A DNA stretch of 64,000 nucleotides from Lota lota (lineage: Eukaryota > Chordata > Actinopteri > Gadiformes > Lotidae): assembly GCA_026745465.1 (NCBI GenBank), contig JACYXH010000479.1, forward strand, positions 5,115,011-5,179,010, in the 5' to 3' direction. This document shows positions 12,156 through 23,222 of the stretch, piece by piece (the stretch's first letter is position 1; every line of letters begins with the position of its first letter). The position numbers and the translations under genes are program-made. The notes beneath the pieces are model-generated. The model saw only the letters and a program-made list of their open reading frames with translations, did no database searches and had not been told where the DNA came from.

Positions 12156-12937
12156 CTGTAGAACCTGTTGAAAACCTATTTCAATCCTCCATGAAATCCT
12201 TGAATTCAACAATATATTTATGAAGCTCTTAATTAATTAATAATGGCCCCCGTATTTAAGGCTCCATTGCTTGTGTGTTCATCAAATTAAGAAACAAATC
12301 CAAAAGAGAGGCAGTTTTCTTTCCCTGAAATCACCTGATTCCACAGCAAATTAAAACAAACATGGTCATGGTTCCTGTAAGTGGAGGGGAATACCGTGTT
12401 CTGACCATGCGATGAAAACCACTTCTCTTTTGGAAAAAATGTTTATCAAGCAAGTTCAAAACTCGCCCCAGGCAAGGCATTGAGCGCCGCAGACAGCGGC
12501 TTCAGTCTGGTCAGTTTGAAAAGGAAGTAAAGGCGTCAGTAATGTTCCGGATTTAAAGTAGTGAACTGAAACTGGCACGCCACAAACATTGTAGCCAGGG
12601 GAACATGTTTCAAGTGTGCGATGATGTGAGGATGAAGCAATATGTGTGAGTTTGAGGGTGGGTGGGTGGGTGGGGTGGGGGTGGGGGGTTTACAATCCTC
12701 AACACCAGGGCTGGACTGGCCGTCTGACAGACCAGGGACTCTCCCCGGGCCGACGTGCCTTTTGGGCCGACGACACACCGGTCTATTTTCATAATTGTAT
12801 ATATTTTGGTCTGACCGGCCCATGAAACAGGTAGATCCCCCCATTGTTTTTTTGTTTTTTTCTTAATTGACACTGGCTGGCCCAATCACATCTCGGAGCC
12901 TAAAAACACCCAAATCACTCAATGACCTGTGACACTT

Positions 12938-13455
12938 TAGCCTGGCATCGCCAGACAAATTGCCAACTGCAATCAGTCTGGAACCTCTCCATTCTTTTTC
13001 GATTTCCAAAGGGCATCACCAACGGGCGCAGACAAAAATGCCTCTGGACGCATTTGGATGGGCCTACAACCAAGCATAGCAACGAAACGGTTGACACAGC
13101 CCTGAGTGACGAAAATAAATGTTTCTTCTCAACAAAAGCTCTAAGTGCAGTCGTTCGTTCTTCTTTTAGTGAAAACATACAGTTCAGTTCGTTTAATACT
13201 GTCTCCATAGCGTAATCAACAGACAGTTCTACATCAGCGGCAGCCATCTTTGTTTTTGTTGAAAACGCCTCTAGGGCGCTCCTCTGCACCTTCATCGTAT
13301 TTATCCTGCCTCATATTAGATAAACGGTTGTGATTGGTCGGTCTATCTCATACCAGGCAGAAATCATTTTGTATGGGAGGGGAGCCAAACTTTATTTGCA
13401 ACGCAAATCAAACATTTGCTCTGCAAATTGCGAGATTCGTCTGGTTCCCAGGCTA
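12938..13455 (-). mobile_element. Non-autonomous inverted-repeat element, copy A, with helicase-like frame
   Basis: The ends are TAGCCTGG and its complement, with a longer imperfect match (TAGCCTGGCATCGCCAGAC against TAGCCTGGGAACCAGAC). Flanks are GTGACACTT (12929-12937) and GTGGCACTT (13456-13464), a likely 8-9 bp target duplication, which suggests the hAT superfamily. Inside, on the minus strand, a frame from 13295 starts with MAAADVELSVDYAMETVLNE after a short leader. It continues with FSLKEERTTALRAFVEKK, which resembles the segment just before the Walker motif in RecQ-type helicases. No helicase motif I follows, so at most a gene fragment is carried. A second copy is at 19538-20041. Confidence 0.65.
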
Positions 13456-13539
13456 GTGGCACTTCTCTTTATATGAAAATCTTTGATATGGGTTTTAAAT
13501 GAGGAGGTCTTGGGTGCAACTCAGACAAAATTGGAACAA

Positions 13540-13860
13540 CTCCAATGTGCTTCTAGAGCAGATGTTGAGGATGCCACCGGCACCCTACTTACTATGGTCC
13601 TGGATCACCTGGATGCTGCAAATAATTATTTACGATTGCTTTTTATTGTCATCTCCTCAGTTTGCAACTGTATCCAACTTCACATTTTAGCAGATGGATT
13701 TACCAGCATCAACAAATTTGACCTGGGATTAATGTATTGGCTAGTGCCTTTTTAACTGACCGGTCTCAAAAGTGCGGAGTGTGTGTTGGGAGAAAAGCTG
13801 AATTCGTCTCAGCTTTTTAATAACGTTACAGCGCAACAAGGCCTCCTAGTGCCTCAGTTA
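13540..13860 (+). pseudogene. L2/Rex-like LINE reverse transcriptase fragment, copy A
   Basis: The frame 13483-13755 contains LTMVLDHLDAANNYLRLLFI followed by a degenerate SSxxNxIQxHILAD segment and LDLGLxYWL-like residues. The next frame starts with LTDRSQK and ends in a degraded QQG-like stretch. This order matches the central reverse-transcriptase region of L2/CR1-group LINEs (usual consensus: VRLLFxDFSSAFNTIQPHxL, then FLTDRSQxV, then SPQG). The catalytic FADD is absent and the frame is broken, so it is a dead fragment. It is duplicated at 20045-20310. Confidence 0.7.
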
Positions 13861-16204
13861 AGCGACGTATCCTCATACAACGGTGCGTATGATATATCGT
13901 ACAAAACGTTATGCAACATTTTTCGTAAGATTCCTATGAATCTCCAGCAACACAAGCGATTAGTGCACCTGCACACAAAAAAAAGGTGGACATGGCTTTT
14001 ATTCTCAGTGGAAAATGCTATATTTTGATAGATTCGGCATTAAAATGGGTTTTGATAACATTTCTACCGAGAAATATGCATTTAATTGTCATAATCTTCA
14101 TTCAGTGATTGTAAACGTTTAGTTTGTAAGTTATTATGAATATTATTTTGGGTCTCGCTAGAAAATTGTTAGAATGAAAACCAAACATGGCTCATTTTAC
14201 GCTTGTTTCAGCATTAAAATGCGTTTTGATAACATTTCTCGCAAGAGATTTTCCTTTTATTGTTATAATCTTCATTCAGTGATTTTATATGATGTTTAGT
14301 TAGTTAGTTAAACTGCTCGTGGCGTTTTTCATGGTCATTTGGGGTTTTGAGGGAATATTATTGGGGTAGGTTATATTCTGTTTAAGAAATAACCAAAATT
14401 ATATATTACACACAACACGTATTTCAAACATGTGGAACCATGAGCTACATTTTTGTTCGGAATCCCCACGCCCCCCAGTTCTTGTAAATATCCATATGCG
14501 CTTGTTAACGACCTATGGCCATTATTTCATTTTCTGTAACGTGCAGGCATATATCCTGTATTTAATACATGAATGTTGTAACATCCTTAGAACTTCCTGT
14601 TGGAATGTTCTGTTAAACCGGATGTATAAAGAAAGATACAGAATAATGATGGCAGCGCCGTTATGGCTAATTGATGAGTAGTCTAGTCGTATCTTTTATA
14701 CAAAGATAACATTAAACATTACAAATGTGAACATGTAATATGAACACAATATTCTAAACAACCCCCGAAATGATTGATTCTGGGTTCCTGTGATAGGAGC
14801 GGGACGATGTGATGAGGTACATGTATACAATGGAAGCACAGTTCATGTTGCTTACGAGTTTATGAGTTCTATATAAAGGTTCATTTATACAAACCTAGAT
14901 GAGGATTTATCACCAATAGTGCACTTTACTCATTTACTAATCTAAAGATAAATGATTTAGCCGGCTTTTACTCCAAACCAAAGCGCACTGGTTGCCATAA
15001 CGACGTTACGTGTGGCAGCAGAGCTGCAGTCAATGGTTTTGTTTTTGGCATAAACTAGGTTCCGCTGGCTAGGAAATATATACATATTCTAAGGTGCATT
15101 TGGAAGGCAAACCGCGGTTAACAGTTAAAAATTTTTTCAAATCACTGTCTGAGGGCTAGTTACGTCACTCCGAAAGATGTGTTTGCATGGACAAATTTAG
15201 TAGTGACACAACATATACTCATATATTAGAACAAAATATACTAGAATGATCGATTAAGAGGCCGTAGCCCTACAGGAAATAATGCAATGAGGTGAATTAG
15301 GGATCAAGGACACTAACAAGTGAGCTATAGACCTGGGGTCTCTTTTATATCAAAGAGGGTCTCAAAGGACATATATGATTCTCAATTTGGGGGCTCCGGC
15401 CCTACAAGAAGTGACTCACAAAGTCTCAGCAAATGCCCCATCTTGTGGCGCCTCACCCAGCGGCTCGCTTGCAAGATTGTGAGCTGGAGTTCTTCCCAGA
15501 CCTACATCCTACCCATCCAACATGCATATCTGAGAAGCAGACCTCTATTTCATAACAAAAAAAGGTTATGAGCAAAATGCACATGAATGGCTCTATTTGA
15601 TCTTTTGACCCCAGACTTGAAAAATGTGTCCGCAGGCTAGCTGTGTTTACACGCCTTAAGGCACAAATTTCCATCTCCATCCCACCGAAAATGGGGAACT
15701 AGAAACGCCCGCTGTTTTATGCCCATTTAACAGTTGGAGGTCACGGTCCTTTTCCCACCCTTTGGAGATGGCTAGAGATGCTAAAATCCATACACTCGTT
15801 CCCCTGGGTCCTGGGAACAACATATATTTTTCTAGTGCTTATATAAAAAAGGTTTACCCAAACGTGTGGTTTTTTGACAAAGCCTCTCAGAAGTGTGGCC
15901 CGCAAGACCTAGTTTATCAGAATGTGGTGTAAAAGGCAGTTTTGGAGATAGAAAGGTCCTAACTCCCTGAGATTTGACAACCTTATTCTAGGGCCTGGAC
16001 ACCGAACCTTGGCCCTCTCGGGCCCCGAGGGCAGGGGGTGGGTCCGTGGTTTAAGGATAGGGTTAGGGTCCGCCTTTTCGCTAAGCAACCCAAGATTTTC
16101 ACAGAGCAATCCCAAGATACCCCCTGGTTGAAAGGTCTAATGGCCAAGTTCCTATCTCTTGTCTACGAATTTAGATTTGTTTATAGCAACTGCTTGTGTT
16201 TCCA

Positions 16205-16560
16205 TATAATTTTAGCAGACCTTAATGCCCTTATTCATATAAAAGAGACTAGCCGTCTCTCGTATTCACAAGTCATTCTAGGCTCACATTAATGGTGTGT
16301 TTTTTACATCTTCGTATGACTTCTCATGGAGGGATTACATCACTTCCGGTTGGGCTGAACCCACCAAATTGATAATCTTGTATGTCCTTTAGGCGCTCTT
16401 TCATATAAAAAGAGGCTCAGAAGCTCATTCCCAAGTGTACCAGACCCCTAGATCACCCACCAATTCCGTCACTTCCGGTTGGCCTAGAGTCTCCAAACAT
16501 TTCATTTTAGTAGAGTTTAATGCCCTCATTCATATAAAAGTGTTCAATAGGAGTGCAACG
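16205..16560 (+). repeat. Degenerate tandem repeat with TTCATATAAAA core
   Basis: The block TTTTAGCAGACCTTAATGCC followed by CTTATTCATATAAAAGAG (16209-16246) recurs as TTTTAGTAGAGTTTAATGCC plus CTCATTCATATAAAAG at 16504-16539. A third variant with CTCTTTCATATAAAAAGAG lies at 16395-16414. The phrase CACTTCCGGTTGG appears twice (16341, 16470). Spacing is about 120-160 bp. The structure is satellite-like and decayed. Confidence 0.55.
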
Positions 16561-17448
16561 GGCCCCCCCTATAATTTGTGACCATAACGGGGGGCCTTGC
16601 TGTCACCCATGGGCCTCAATAACTTGACCTTGGACATACACACACACTCGGGGAACATACACACATGTTCCCCGGTTCTGCACTCCTTGGGGCAGGCACA
16701 CTGATCACTCGTGTTGCCGGACATTCGTGGGAATCTTATGAAAGATTGTGCAGGCATTTTTGTAAGATATCATGTGAACGTTGTATGAGACCAGCCTGAG
16801 CTAAATAACACTTCTCTTATTTTTTTAATTATCATGTTCTCAAACTTGTATGGTAGTCAAAAGCAATCACATCCTAATGTGTATTGATATGTTTAGAGGG
16901 AGTTAAAAGGAAGGAATGTTTATAAATTCTGAAATTTAATTCATGGTGGTTTAAGTAACCCAATGGTGATTAAGGGCCTAAGTAATCCGAATTACTTAAT
17001 GACTAAAGTAATCTTTATGACTTTCAGATAGGACAGAAGGAAACAGACGGGTGAATATCAATAATGATTAGGGAAGCACCGATTCCACTTTTTCTCAGAC
17101 CAAGTACAAGTACTTACATTTGAGTACTCGCCGATACCGAGTACCGATATGAATACTTAATAATACCATTACAGTTTAAAGAGCCAGTGAACCCACTGTT
17201 TCAGCAGGAATTCAAACACTATGAGATTTTAAAAAAAGTGTTTTGGGCTGAGAGTTCTAGGAAAGGGGGGGGGGTGTTATCGCCATGGTTACGGCCCACG
17301 GCAACTTTGTGATACTTTTTTAGTACCATCGTTGTGTATGAGCGTTACAATGAGCGATGTTGTACATGAAATGAGCCACACACCGTAGCAATATACTATA
17401 GGTGTCCGGGAATCCTAACCCTCGGATATTAAATAAATCGCTGTATAA

Positions 17449-17494
17449 ATTATATATATATATATACATACGTATATATATATATATATATATA
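17449..17494. repeat. TA microsatellite
   Basis: An imperfect run of TA dinucleotides interrupted by ACATACG. It is a simple repeat with no gene nearby. Confidence 0.9.
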
Positions 17495-17585
17495 TCCGCA
17501 ATAAATTAATTTAATAAACTCAGAAATATGAAAAGCATGTCAAGCAGTTTGTCTGTGCCCTTTCCTTAGTGTTGTCCTAGTCACC

Positions 17586-17705
17586 ATGGTTTTCTGTGCT
17601 GCACCGGGATGCTCAAATCGCTCTGAGAAAAGGAGTACAAATGTATGGTTTCCCCACTGACACAAAAGGAGAAAGAATGGTTTGCTCAAGTCAGCAGAAG
17701 CAATC
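17586..17705 (+). pseudogene. THAP-domain fragment
   Basis: From ATG at 17586 the frame reads MVFCAAPGCSNRSEKRSTN. Then, in shifted frames, a FPTDTK segment and an RRK...W-like segment follow. This matches the start of a THAP zinc finger (C-x4-C after MVxxC, then FHxFPxD and a WL segment) found in P-element-derived and THAP proteins. At least one frameshift and a stop break it, and no further exons are visible. It is a decayed fragment, either of a THAP gene or of a P-like transposon. Confidence 0.6.
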
Positions 17706-18282
17706 TTACTATAATCAAACATTACAACAGCCCAAAAATATGTGAGGTAATCATATTCAAACACTTCAATCGCATTTTTTCAGAAACAAAGACCGCACCA
17801 TTGGGAAGCTTAAAGAGCCAGTAAACCCACTGTTTCAGATGGTGTAACTGTTATGAGCGTTATAATAAGCGATGTAGTATATGAAATGCGCCACACACCG
17901 TAGCGTTATAATATAGGTGTCCGGGAAGCCTAACCCTCGTACGCGGGTATTAAATGAATCACTGCTCAGACCAAAAAAAACTGGCTCTGGCTCTTTGATG
18001 GTTTTTTTTGTGTTTTTTTAAGTAATCGGGAAATGCTTGCAAACCCCTGGGAGTTGAGACTCATTGGGTGCGATGGTGCTGTCTCATTGAAGGGAGTCTT
18101 CAAGCTTCCATTGAAGGATTGATAGTTCCGGGAAACATTGAGAGGATCTACGATCCGCCATTGCTGTAAACAAAAAATGGTCCATCGGAGATAAAGGAGA
18201 TGACGCGACTCTCCCTCTAAATGACTCTGGGTACTACCAAACCCGGAAGTTGGTAGACTACAAGACAGCGGTGCCATCCTAG

Positions 18283-18448
18283 TGTCCATGTTCCTCAGGT
18301 TGTCCCAGCCTCCGCCGGGCAGCACCTCCAGGGCCGTGATAGAGAGGTTGGCCCGGCACTGGCTCAACCCGTTGGTCGGCCGACCAAGGGGGTGAAGGTA
18401 GCAGGAGTGGAGGAGAGAGAGAATAAGCGGCGCTGCCCTCCATGCCAT
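18283..18448 (-). pseudogene. mpeg1: Orphan 5' half of mpeg1 exon 1 (copy 4)
   Basis: From the ATG at 18448-18446 the sequence encodes the mpeg1 signal peptide and the N-terminal segment through DNLRNMD. It is nearly identical to copies 1 and 2 but ends abruptly at 18283. Unrelated sequence follows in frame, so the open frame runs on to 17966 as a 160-residue chimera (signal peptide, about 56 mpeg1 residues in all, then a novel tail). About 100 bp of 5' flank (18449-18560) also resembles the other copies. It may be the displaced first exon of copy 3 or a remnant of another copy. No downstream mpeg1 exon in correct order is nearby. Confidence 0.85.
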
Positions 18449-19537
18449 GGTTGGATCAGAACTTATTCTGGAGGTGTTTTACTGAGTATTTGTGGGGCAT
18501 GGCCAGTTTCTCTTTCTGTTTCAGTTCTCAATACATCACATTAAGGCATTAAGGCATTAGGCTCCTTAATGCCTTCCCTCCCGAACACAAGCTGATTTAT
18601 CAGTGGACCGTCATCATATGTAAAATGTCCATCTTCTATTCATGTGTATTTGCTCCACTTGATAGAATTCCTTAGTCCCTATGGTCCCCTGTGTTTTTTT
18701 CAGGAATTCAAAACGATATGTTTCAAGATTTAAGAGCATTTGTTACCACATGTTGCATCTACAACCAAATGAGGGGCCAGACAATGGCCGTCTGAGCGAA
18801 AAGAGAATGCGGGAAGGTTATGTTTGGGTGAAATGCTTGGTGTTCAGCTAAGCAACGCGAGCACACCCACATGCCCAGGCATGCCCACAAAGACAAACAT
18901 TCAGATAAGACAGATTAACGGTATTTGGATACCAAATAGCTCCAGCACTGTAAAACAACAACAAAGACAGTAACAAAAAACATAAATAGGGCTGACAAAG
19001 AACATTTACAGTGTGCATTTAATTTCCCAGGTTAATTTACAGATTTGATCAGTGTGTTGATAATGGAGAAGAAGCTACAGTAGTGTGATAATGTTCCGCT
19101 TAATATTTAACTAAAAAATGTTTCACTTCTTAGCAGAAGTTAGCACTACATCCTGAAAAGCAGTGGTGTCCAACCTTTTTGGCCCATAACTCCATTTTAA
19201 AACCTTTAAAATGATGTATGTTTACTAACGTTTATCAAATATCTCTATCTAATGTTAGCAATCTCCTGCGACCCCACATCGGGGGTGGGGGGGTTTACAA
19301 TCCTCAACACCAGGGCTGGACTGGCCATCTGACAGACCAGTTACTCTCCCTGGGCCGAAGTGCCTTTTGGGCCGACGACACACCGGTCTATTTTCTTAAC
19401 TGTAAATATTTTGGTCTGACCAGCCCATGAAACAGGTAGATCTCCCCATTGTTTTTTTTTTCTTAATTGACACTGGCTGGCCCAATCACATCTCGGAGCC
19501 TTAAAACATCCAAATCACTCAATGACCTGTGACACTT
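18449..19537. repeat. mpeg1-like 5' flank and segmental duplication, copy B
   Basis: The first 300 bp resemble the 5' flanks of mpeg1 copies 1 and 2. From about 18790 on, the sequence matches 11640 onward, including the block with GGTTATGTTTGGGTGAAATG and the truncated hAT-like end at 19164. This shows that the region beside copy 3 and the region beside the orphan exon derive from one duplicated ancestor. There is no coding sequence. Confidence 0.7.
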
Positions 19538-20041
19538 TAGCCTGGCATCGCCAGACAATGAAATGCAATTACTCTGGAACCTCTCCGTTCTTTTTCGATT
19601 TCCAAAGGGCATCACCAACGGGCGCAGACCAAAATGCCTCTGGACGCATTTGGATGGGCCTACAACCAAGCATAGCAACGAAACGGTTGACACAGCCCTG
19701 AGCGACGAATTTTTTTTTTCTTCTCAACAAAAGCTCTAAGTGCAGTCGTTTGTTCTTCTTTTAGGGAAAATATACAGTTCAGTTTGTTTAATACTGTCTC
19801 CATAGCGTAATCAACAGACAGTTCTACATCAGCGGCAGCCATCTTTGTTTTTGTTGAAAATGCCTCTAGGGCGCTCCTCTGCACCTTCAACGTATTTATC
19901 CTGCCTCATATTAGATAAACGGTTGTGATTGGTCGGTCTATCTCATTTTCTCAGAACTCTTTTTGTATGGGACGGGAGCCAGACCTTATCTGCAGAGCAA
20001 ATGAAATATGAGCTTGCGAGATTTGTCTGGTACCCAGGCTA
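19538..20041 (-). mobile_element. Non-autonomous inverted-repeat element, copy B
   Basis: This 504-bp element begins TAGCCTGGCATCGCCAGAC and ends CCAGGCTA. It is flanked by a perfect GTGACACTT on both sides (19529-19537 and 20042-20050). It carries the same minus-strand frame as copy A (from 19890, FSLKEEQTTALRAFVEKK). Identical flanks outside both copies show it was copied by segmental duplication rather than by two insertions. No transposase is present. Confidence 0.7.
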
Positions 20042-20044
20042 GTG

Positions 20045-20310
20045 ACACTTACTATGGTCCTGGATCACCTGGATGCTGCAAATAATTATGTACGATTGCA
20101 TTTGATTGTTCTCTCCTCAGTTTGCAACTGTATCCAACTTAACATCTAAGCAGATGGACTTACCATCTAATTAATATATTGGCATGTGCCTTTTTAACTG
20201 ACCGGTCTCAAAAGCCCTGAGTGTGTGTTGGGAGAAAAGCTGAATTTGCTTCAGCTTTATAATAACGTGACACAGCACAACAAGGCCCCCTAGTGCCTCA
20301 GCTAAGTAAC
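20045..20310 (+). pseudogene. L2/Rex-like LINE reverse transcriptase fragment, copy B
   Basis: This is the duplicate of 13580-13860. It encodes TMVLDHLDAANNYVRLHLIV and, after breaks, LTDRSQKP. It lacks about 130 bp present in copy A between two ACTT motifs. It is frame-broken with no catalytic motif. Confidence 0.65.
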
Positions 20311-20444
20311 ACTTATTTTATTTATTTTGTCAATATTTTATCAAACTTGTATGGTAGTCAAGAGCATACTAATGTGTATTGATATATTTAGAGGTAGTGA
20401 AAAGCAAGATTTTTTTTTTAATTCTGATTTGTTTTCTATTCTTT

Positions 20445-21060
20445 TTATTCATCTCTCTCTAGGTCGTCCTCGGATGAGTCCTCCAGCAGTGTTTCTGATC
20501 TTCTCGATCCTCCATGCAACTGGCTAGTTTGCCAGTGTTTTCTGCTCCTACATCTTTCCACAGTACATCCACGTATGTTGGTGTGGGACGCCCTCGTGAT
20601 CGATGCCCGTGTGTTGGTTCCCACAGCACCAGCTGTCTGGCTGGGAGCTCCCGGTGTCTCTGGCAATGACCGGCCAGTCTCATTCTTCTGGATGCTACCT
20701 TCTCACTCAGCTCTGGTAGCCCTCCCATACAAATGCTTGTTGGTAACATGCTCGATCTGGTCGATGTTAAGTACGGCATGCAGCATTCTGGTGTAGCACC
20801 CATCCAGAGACTTCTGTAGGGTGGGCTTCAGGGTCCAGGTTTCACTGCCATATAGGAGAACAGACTCCACGGTCGCGTATGACAAGCTAAGCTTGATGTT
20901 TTGGAGGAGGTTGGAGTTCCATACACTGGCCATGCCGTTCAGGGCCCTCCAAGTGAGCGCCTTCCTCACTTTAAGGTATTGCGTTGATGAGTTAACCCAT
21001 GAGCCCAGGTATTTGAAGTCATTGACTTCCTTCAGAGCAATTCCCCCTTGCTGTCATTAA
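20445..21060 (-). pseudogene. Non-LTR retrotransposon 3' end (C-terminal RT region), fragment
   Basis: Overlapping minus-strand frames read LLYGSETWTLKPTLQKSLDG, YTRMLHAVLNID, then RRMRLAGHCQRHRELPA and GRPTPTYVDVLWKDVG. This is the usual tail of endonuclease/reverse-transcriptase LINEs (YGSETW..., R.LR..GH..R, GRP...T..D.L..D). The frame shifts at least once (near 20760). The catalytic part is absent. The plus strand here has no gene. Confidence 0.75.
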
Positions 21061-22469
21061 AGGTGGATGGTCCAGGAGGATGTTGTGATTACCTTGGTTT
21101 TCTTGGCATTTAGCCTAAGACCAACCTTGGCACACTCTGTCTCCACTCTGGTCAGTGACGGCGGCACCGTATTGTCACAATATACAGCTGAATATAAGCC
21201 ATGACAAATCGAATGAAGAACTTGAACAACATTTCTCTTAAATCATGTCTTCAATAGTGGGGATATGACAGTTGCAAAATAGCCACCAGGTGGCAGTATA
21301 GGATTGCATATATGTATACCCAGATAGCAAAGAGCCGGTGGGCCACCGGCGGTCCAGCAGCGGCACAGTTGGCGGCCCACCGGTGGTTGAACCGGCGGGC
21401 CACTGGCGTTTTGCACATCGTTTAACCAGCGGTCCACAGTCGGACCACCAGCTTTTTATGGGCTATATCCTAGGCCTAGGCTTATGTTCTGGCTTTCTAT
21501 TGCTAGCCTACCTACAACTACGTTTTAATTAACAGTTTTACATTAGAATGCAATTCAAAGCACGTTTTCTATGGATTACATTTTTTATATAGGTTATCTA
21601 TTGAATAAAATACATTTTATTTTTTCAAAATAAATCACATTTTTATTTAGTTTTGTTCACTCCACTTCTCCCGGATAGACGGACACGGCAAGGGCAAGTT
21701 TCTCTATTCTCTTGTTTTACAAGGGCGACGAGTCCCGCCCAATCAAATAGATGATTGGTTGCCTGTGTTTCACCGGATTCTGTGACCCACCGTAAAGTGT
21801 GACCCCAGGGGTCGCTGTTGCACATTTTCTGCAACATGCACGAGTTGGAAGTGTCGACAGGCATGAAGTCGTTCACGTGCGGAAACATGCACGAGCTTAA
21901 AACTAAACATTGTATCGCCATCGCTCCCTCGGGATGTTTTTTTTTTAATGGAGTTGGTCAATTCTAAACAGCATTTTACACAGTAGCCTATAGTAGTAAA
22001 TGCTCAAAGGTAAATCAACGTAATCAAAAACTGATTGTTGCTTCTTATGGGGAAAGAAGCAACGGTGGTGGACCGTACTAAACGCCCCATCCATAGTATG
22101 TCTGTAAAATGCTAATCAAATCAAATGTATTTATAAAGCACATTTAATAACAAGGGCATGGGGGAGAGATCTTTCTTCATTACGAGCCCCTACTGCTCAA
22201 ACTGTGGTTATGTTTTTGTTATAATGCCCACCGTTTTTTTATTACTGCAGTTTATGAAATAAACTATGAACTAATGCCTGTATAGGTGTGAATTGTGTGT
22301 GATTGCAGTGACTTGGGTGGATTTGCAGCGTAAGGGTGATTTTAGTGACTTAAGAGCACAATTTATTAGGGAACCAATTTGGTGCGATCACAACCACATG
22401 CCACAGTGGTTGCTTCCTCTCTTTACCTGGTCTACTTAGTCCTTTCCGTTGCGTTTGCTCAGCGAATGC
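21061..22469. other. Non-coding spacer
   Basis: A GC-rich block at 21328-21460 repeats variants of CCGGTGGGCCACCGGCGG and GGCGGCCCACCGGTGG, an imperfect inverted repeat. The rest is AT-rich with no recognised gene. A CAAATCAAATGTATTTATAAAGC phrase at about 22118 resembles a dispersed fish repeat end. Confidence 0.5.
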
Positions 22470-22474
22470 GGGTG

Positions 22475-22941
22475 TGTCACGCCCCCCTCTGCCACCACCT
22501 AGTGGCGCCGGCTGCCATTTCATCACGTGCACTCTACAGTCCTTTTCCCAATCAACAATCATCGCACCCTATTTCTTCCTCGTTCCCCGAGCAGCTGGCG
22601 CCCGTTCGTTGTATACACTTCTTGAGTCAGTAACTACGGGCCAGCATTATAGATTCCTGTTTCATTCACTTTGCTTGCTCCTAAACCTGCCTTTCCTTGT
22701 GCCCATTTCCTTCCCGGATCCTCGCCTGTCCTACCCAGTCTGCCTGCCTGCCGCCGAACCTCCGCTCGCTTGACTGCCCGCCTGTCGCCCTACTCTGTCT
22801 GACTGTTTGCCTGCCTGCCGCCGAACTCCTGCCTGCCCGACTATGACTTGCATATTGCTCCGATAAATAAATCCCTTTAAACCCATTCTCCATCTCCGCC
22901 TTGTTGTGTCCACGTCTGGGTTCCCCGGCCGTACCGTAACA
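22475..22941 (+). mobile_element. Solo LTR, family B, upstream of tspan36
   Basis: This 467-bp element starts TGTCACGCCCCC and ends CCGTACCGTAACA. It is flanked by perfect 5-bp duplications GGGTG (22470-22474 and 22942-22946). An AATAAA lies at 22866-22871, followed by a short R/U5-like tail, in the expected LTR order. No internal retroelement sequence is present, so two LTRs have probably recombined to one. The CTGCCTGCCTGCC and CCGCCGAAC(C)TCC phrases repeat inside. A Ty3/gypsy origin is likely from the ends but not proven. Confidence 0.85.
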
Positions 22942-23222
22942 GGGTGTCTCTGTTCCAAAGTCCGAGGTCCTTTTGCCAACGTTTGGTGTCGTGCTGGGGC
23001 GATCTGAATCCCGCTGTCCACTGTAGAACGAGAGCGCAGAGCCGACAGTATTGCGCCCTGAGTATGGTGGCCACTGAAGCGGCAGTAGCCTATTGTTCCA
23101 GTGGAAGCACCCGACAGCAACCTGTTTTTCATTTGTCATCCTGTATAATTATTCATGTCTGCGATCATCAGAGTCCACACGCAACAGGGAACAATCCACG
23201 ATAGCTGGCCGTCGTGTTCTGT

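Larger units (their letters stand above)
10562..12937. other. Non-coding spacer beyond the mpeg1 array
   Basis: The DNA is AT-rich with no convincing coding frame. It holds a 14-bp hairpin (11235-11274), a hAT-like miniature element (12003-12155) and the start of a segmental duplication. About 11640-12120 resembles 18790-19275, and about 12690-12937 resembles 19295-19537. A TGGG-rich run lies at 12658-12688. Confidence 0.6.
13861..17585. other. Non-coding repeat-derived DNA
   Basis: No gene is recognised. The segment 14020-14300 holds two similar blocks (GCATTAAAATG, CGTTTTGATAACATTTCT, ATCTTCATTCAGTGATT), an internal duplication of about 180 bp. About 15330-16560 holds a degenerate repeat listed separately. 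A block at 17065-17165 with alternating GTACTCGCC/GATACCGAGTACC resembles a dispersed fish repeat. The motif AAAGAGCCAGTGAACCCACT at 17179 recurs at 1256 and 17813. TA repeats occupy about 17449-17494. Confidence 0.55.

Noticed and set aside
22681-23139. 152-residue minus-strand frame
   Set aside because: It lies across the solo LTR and its flank, has biased composition and no recognisable domain. The sequence is explained by the LTR.
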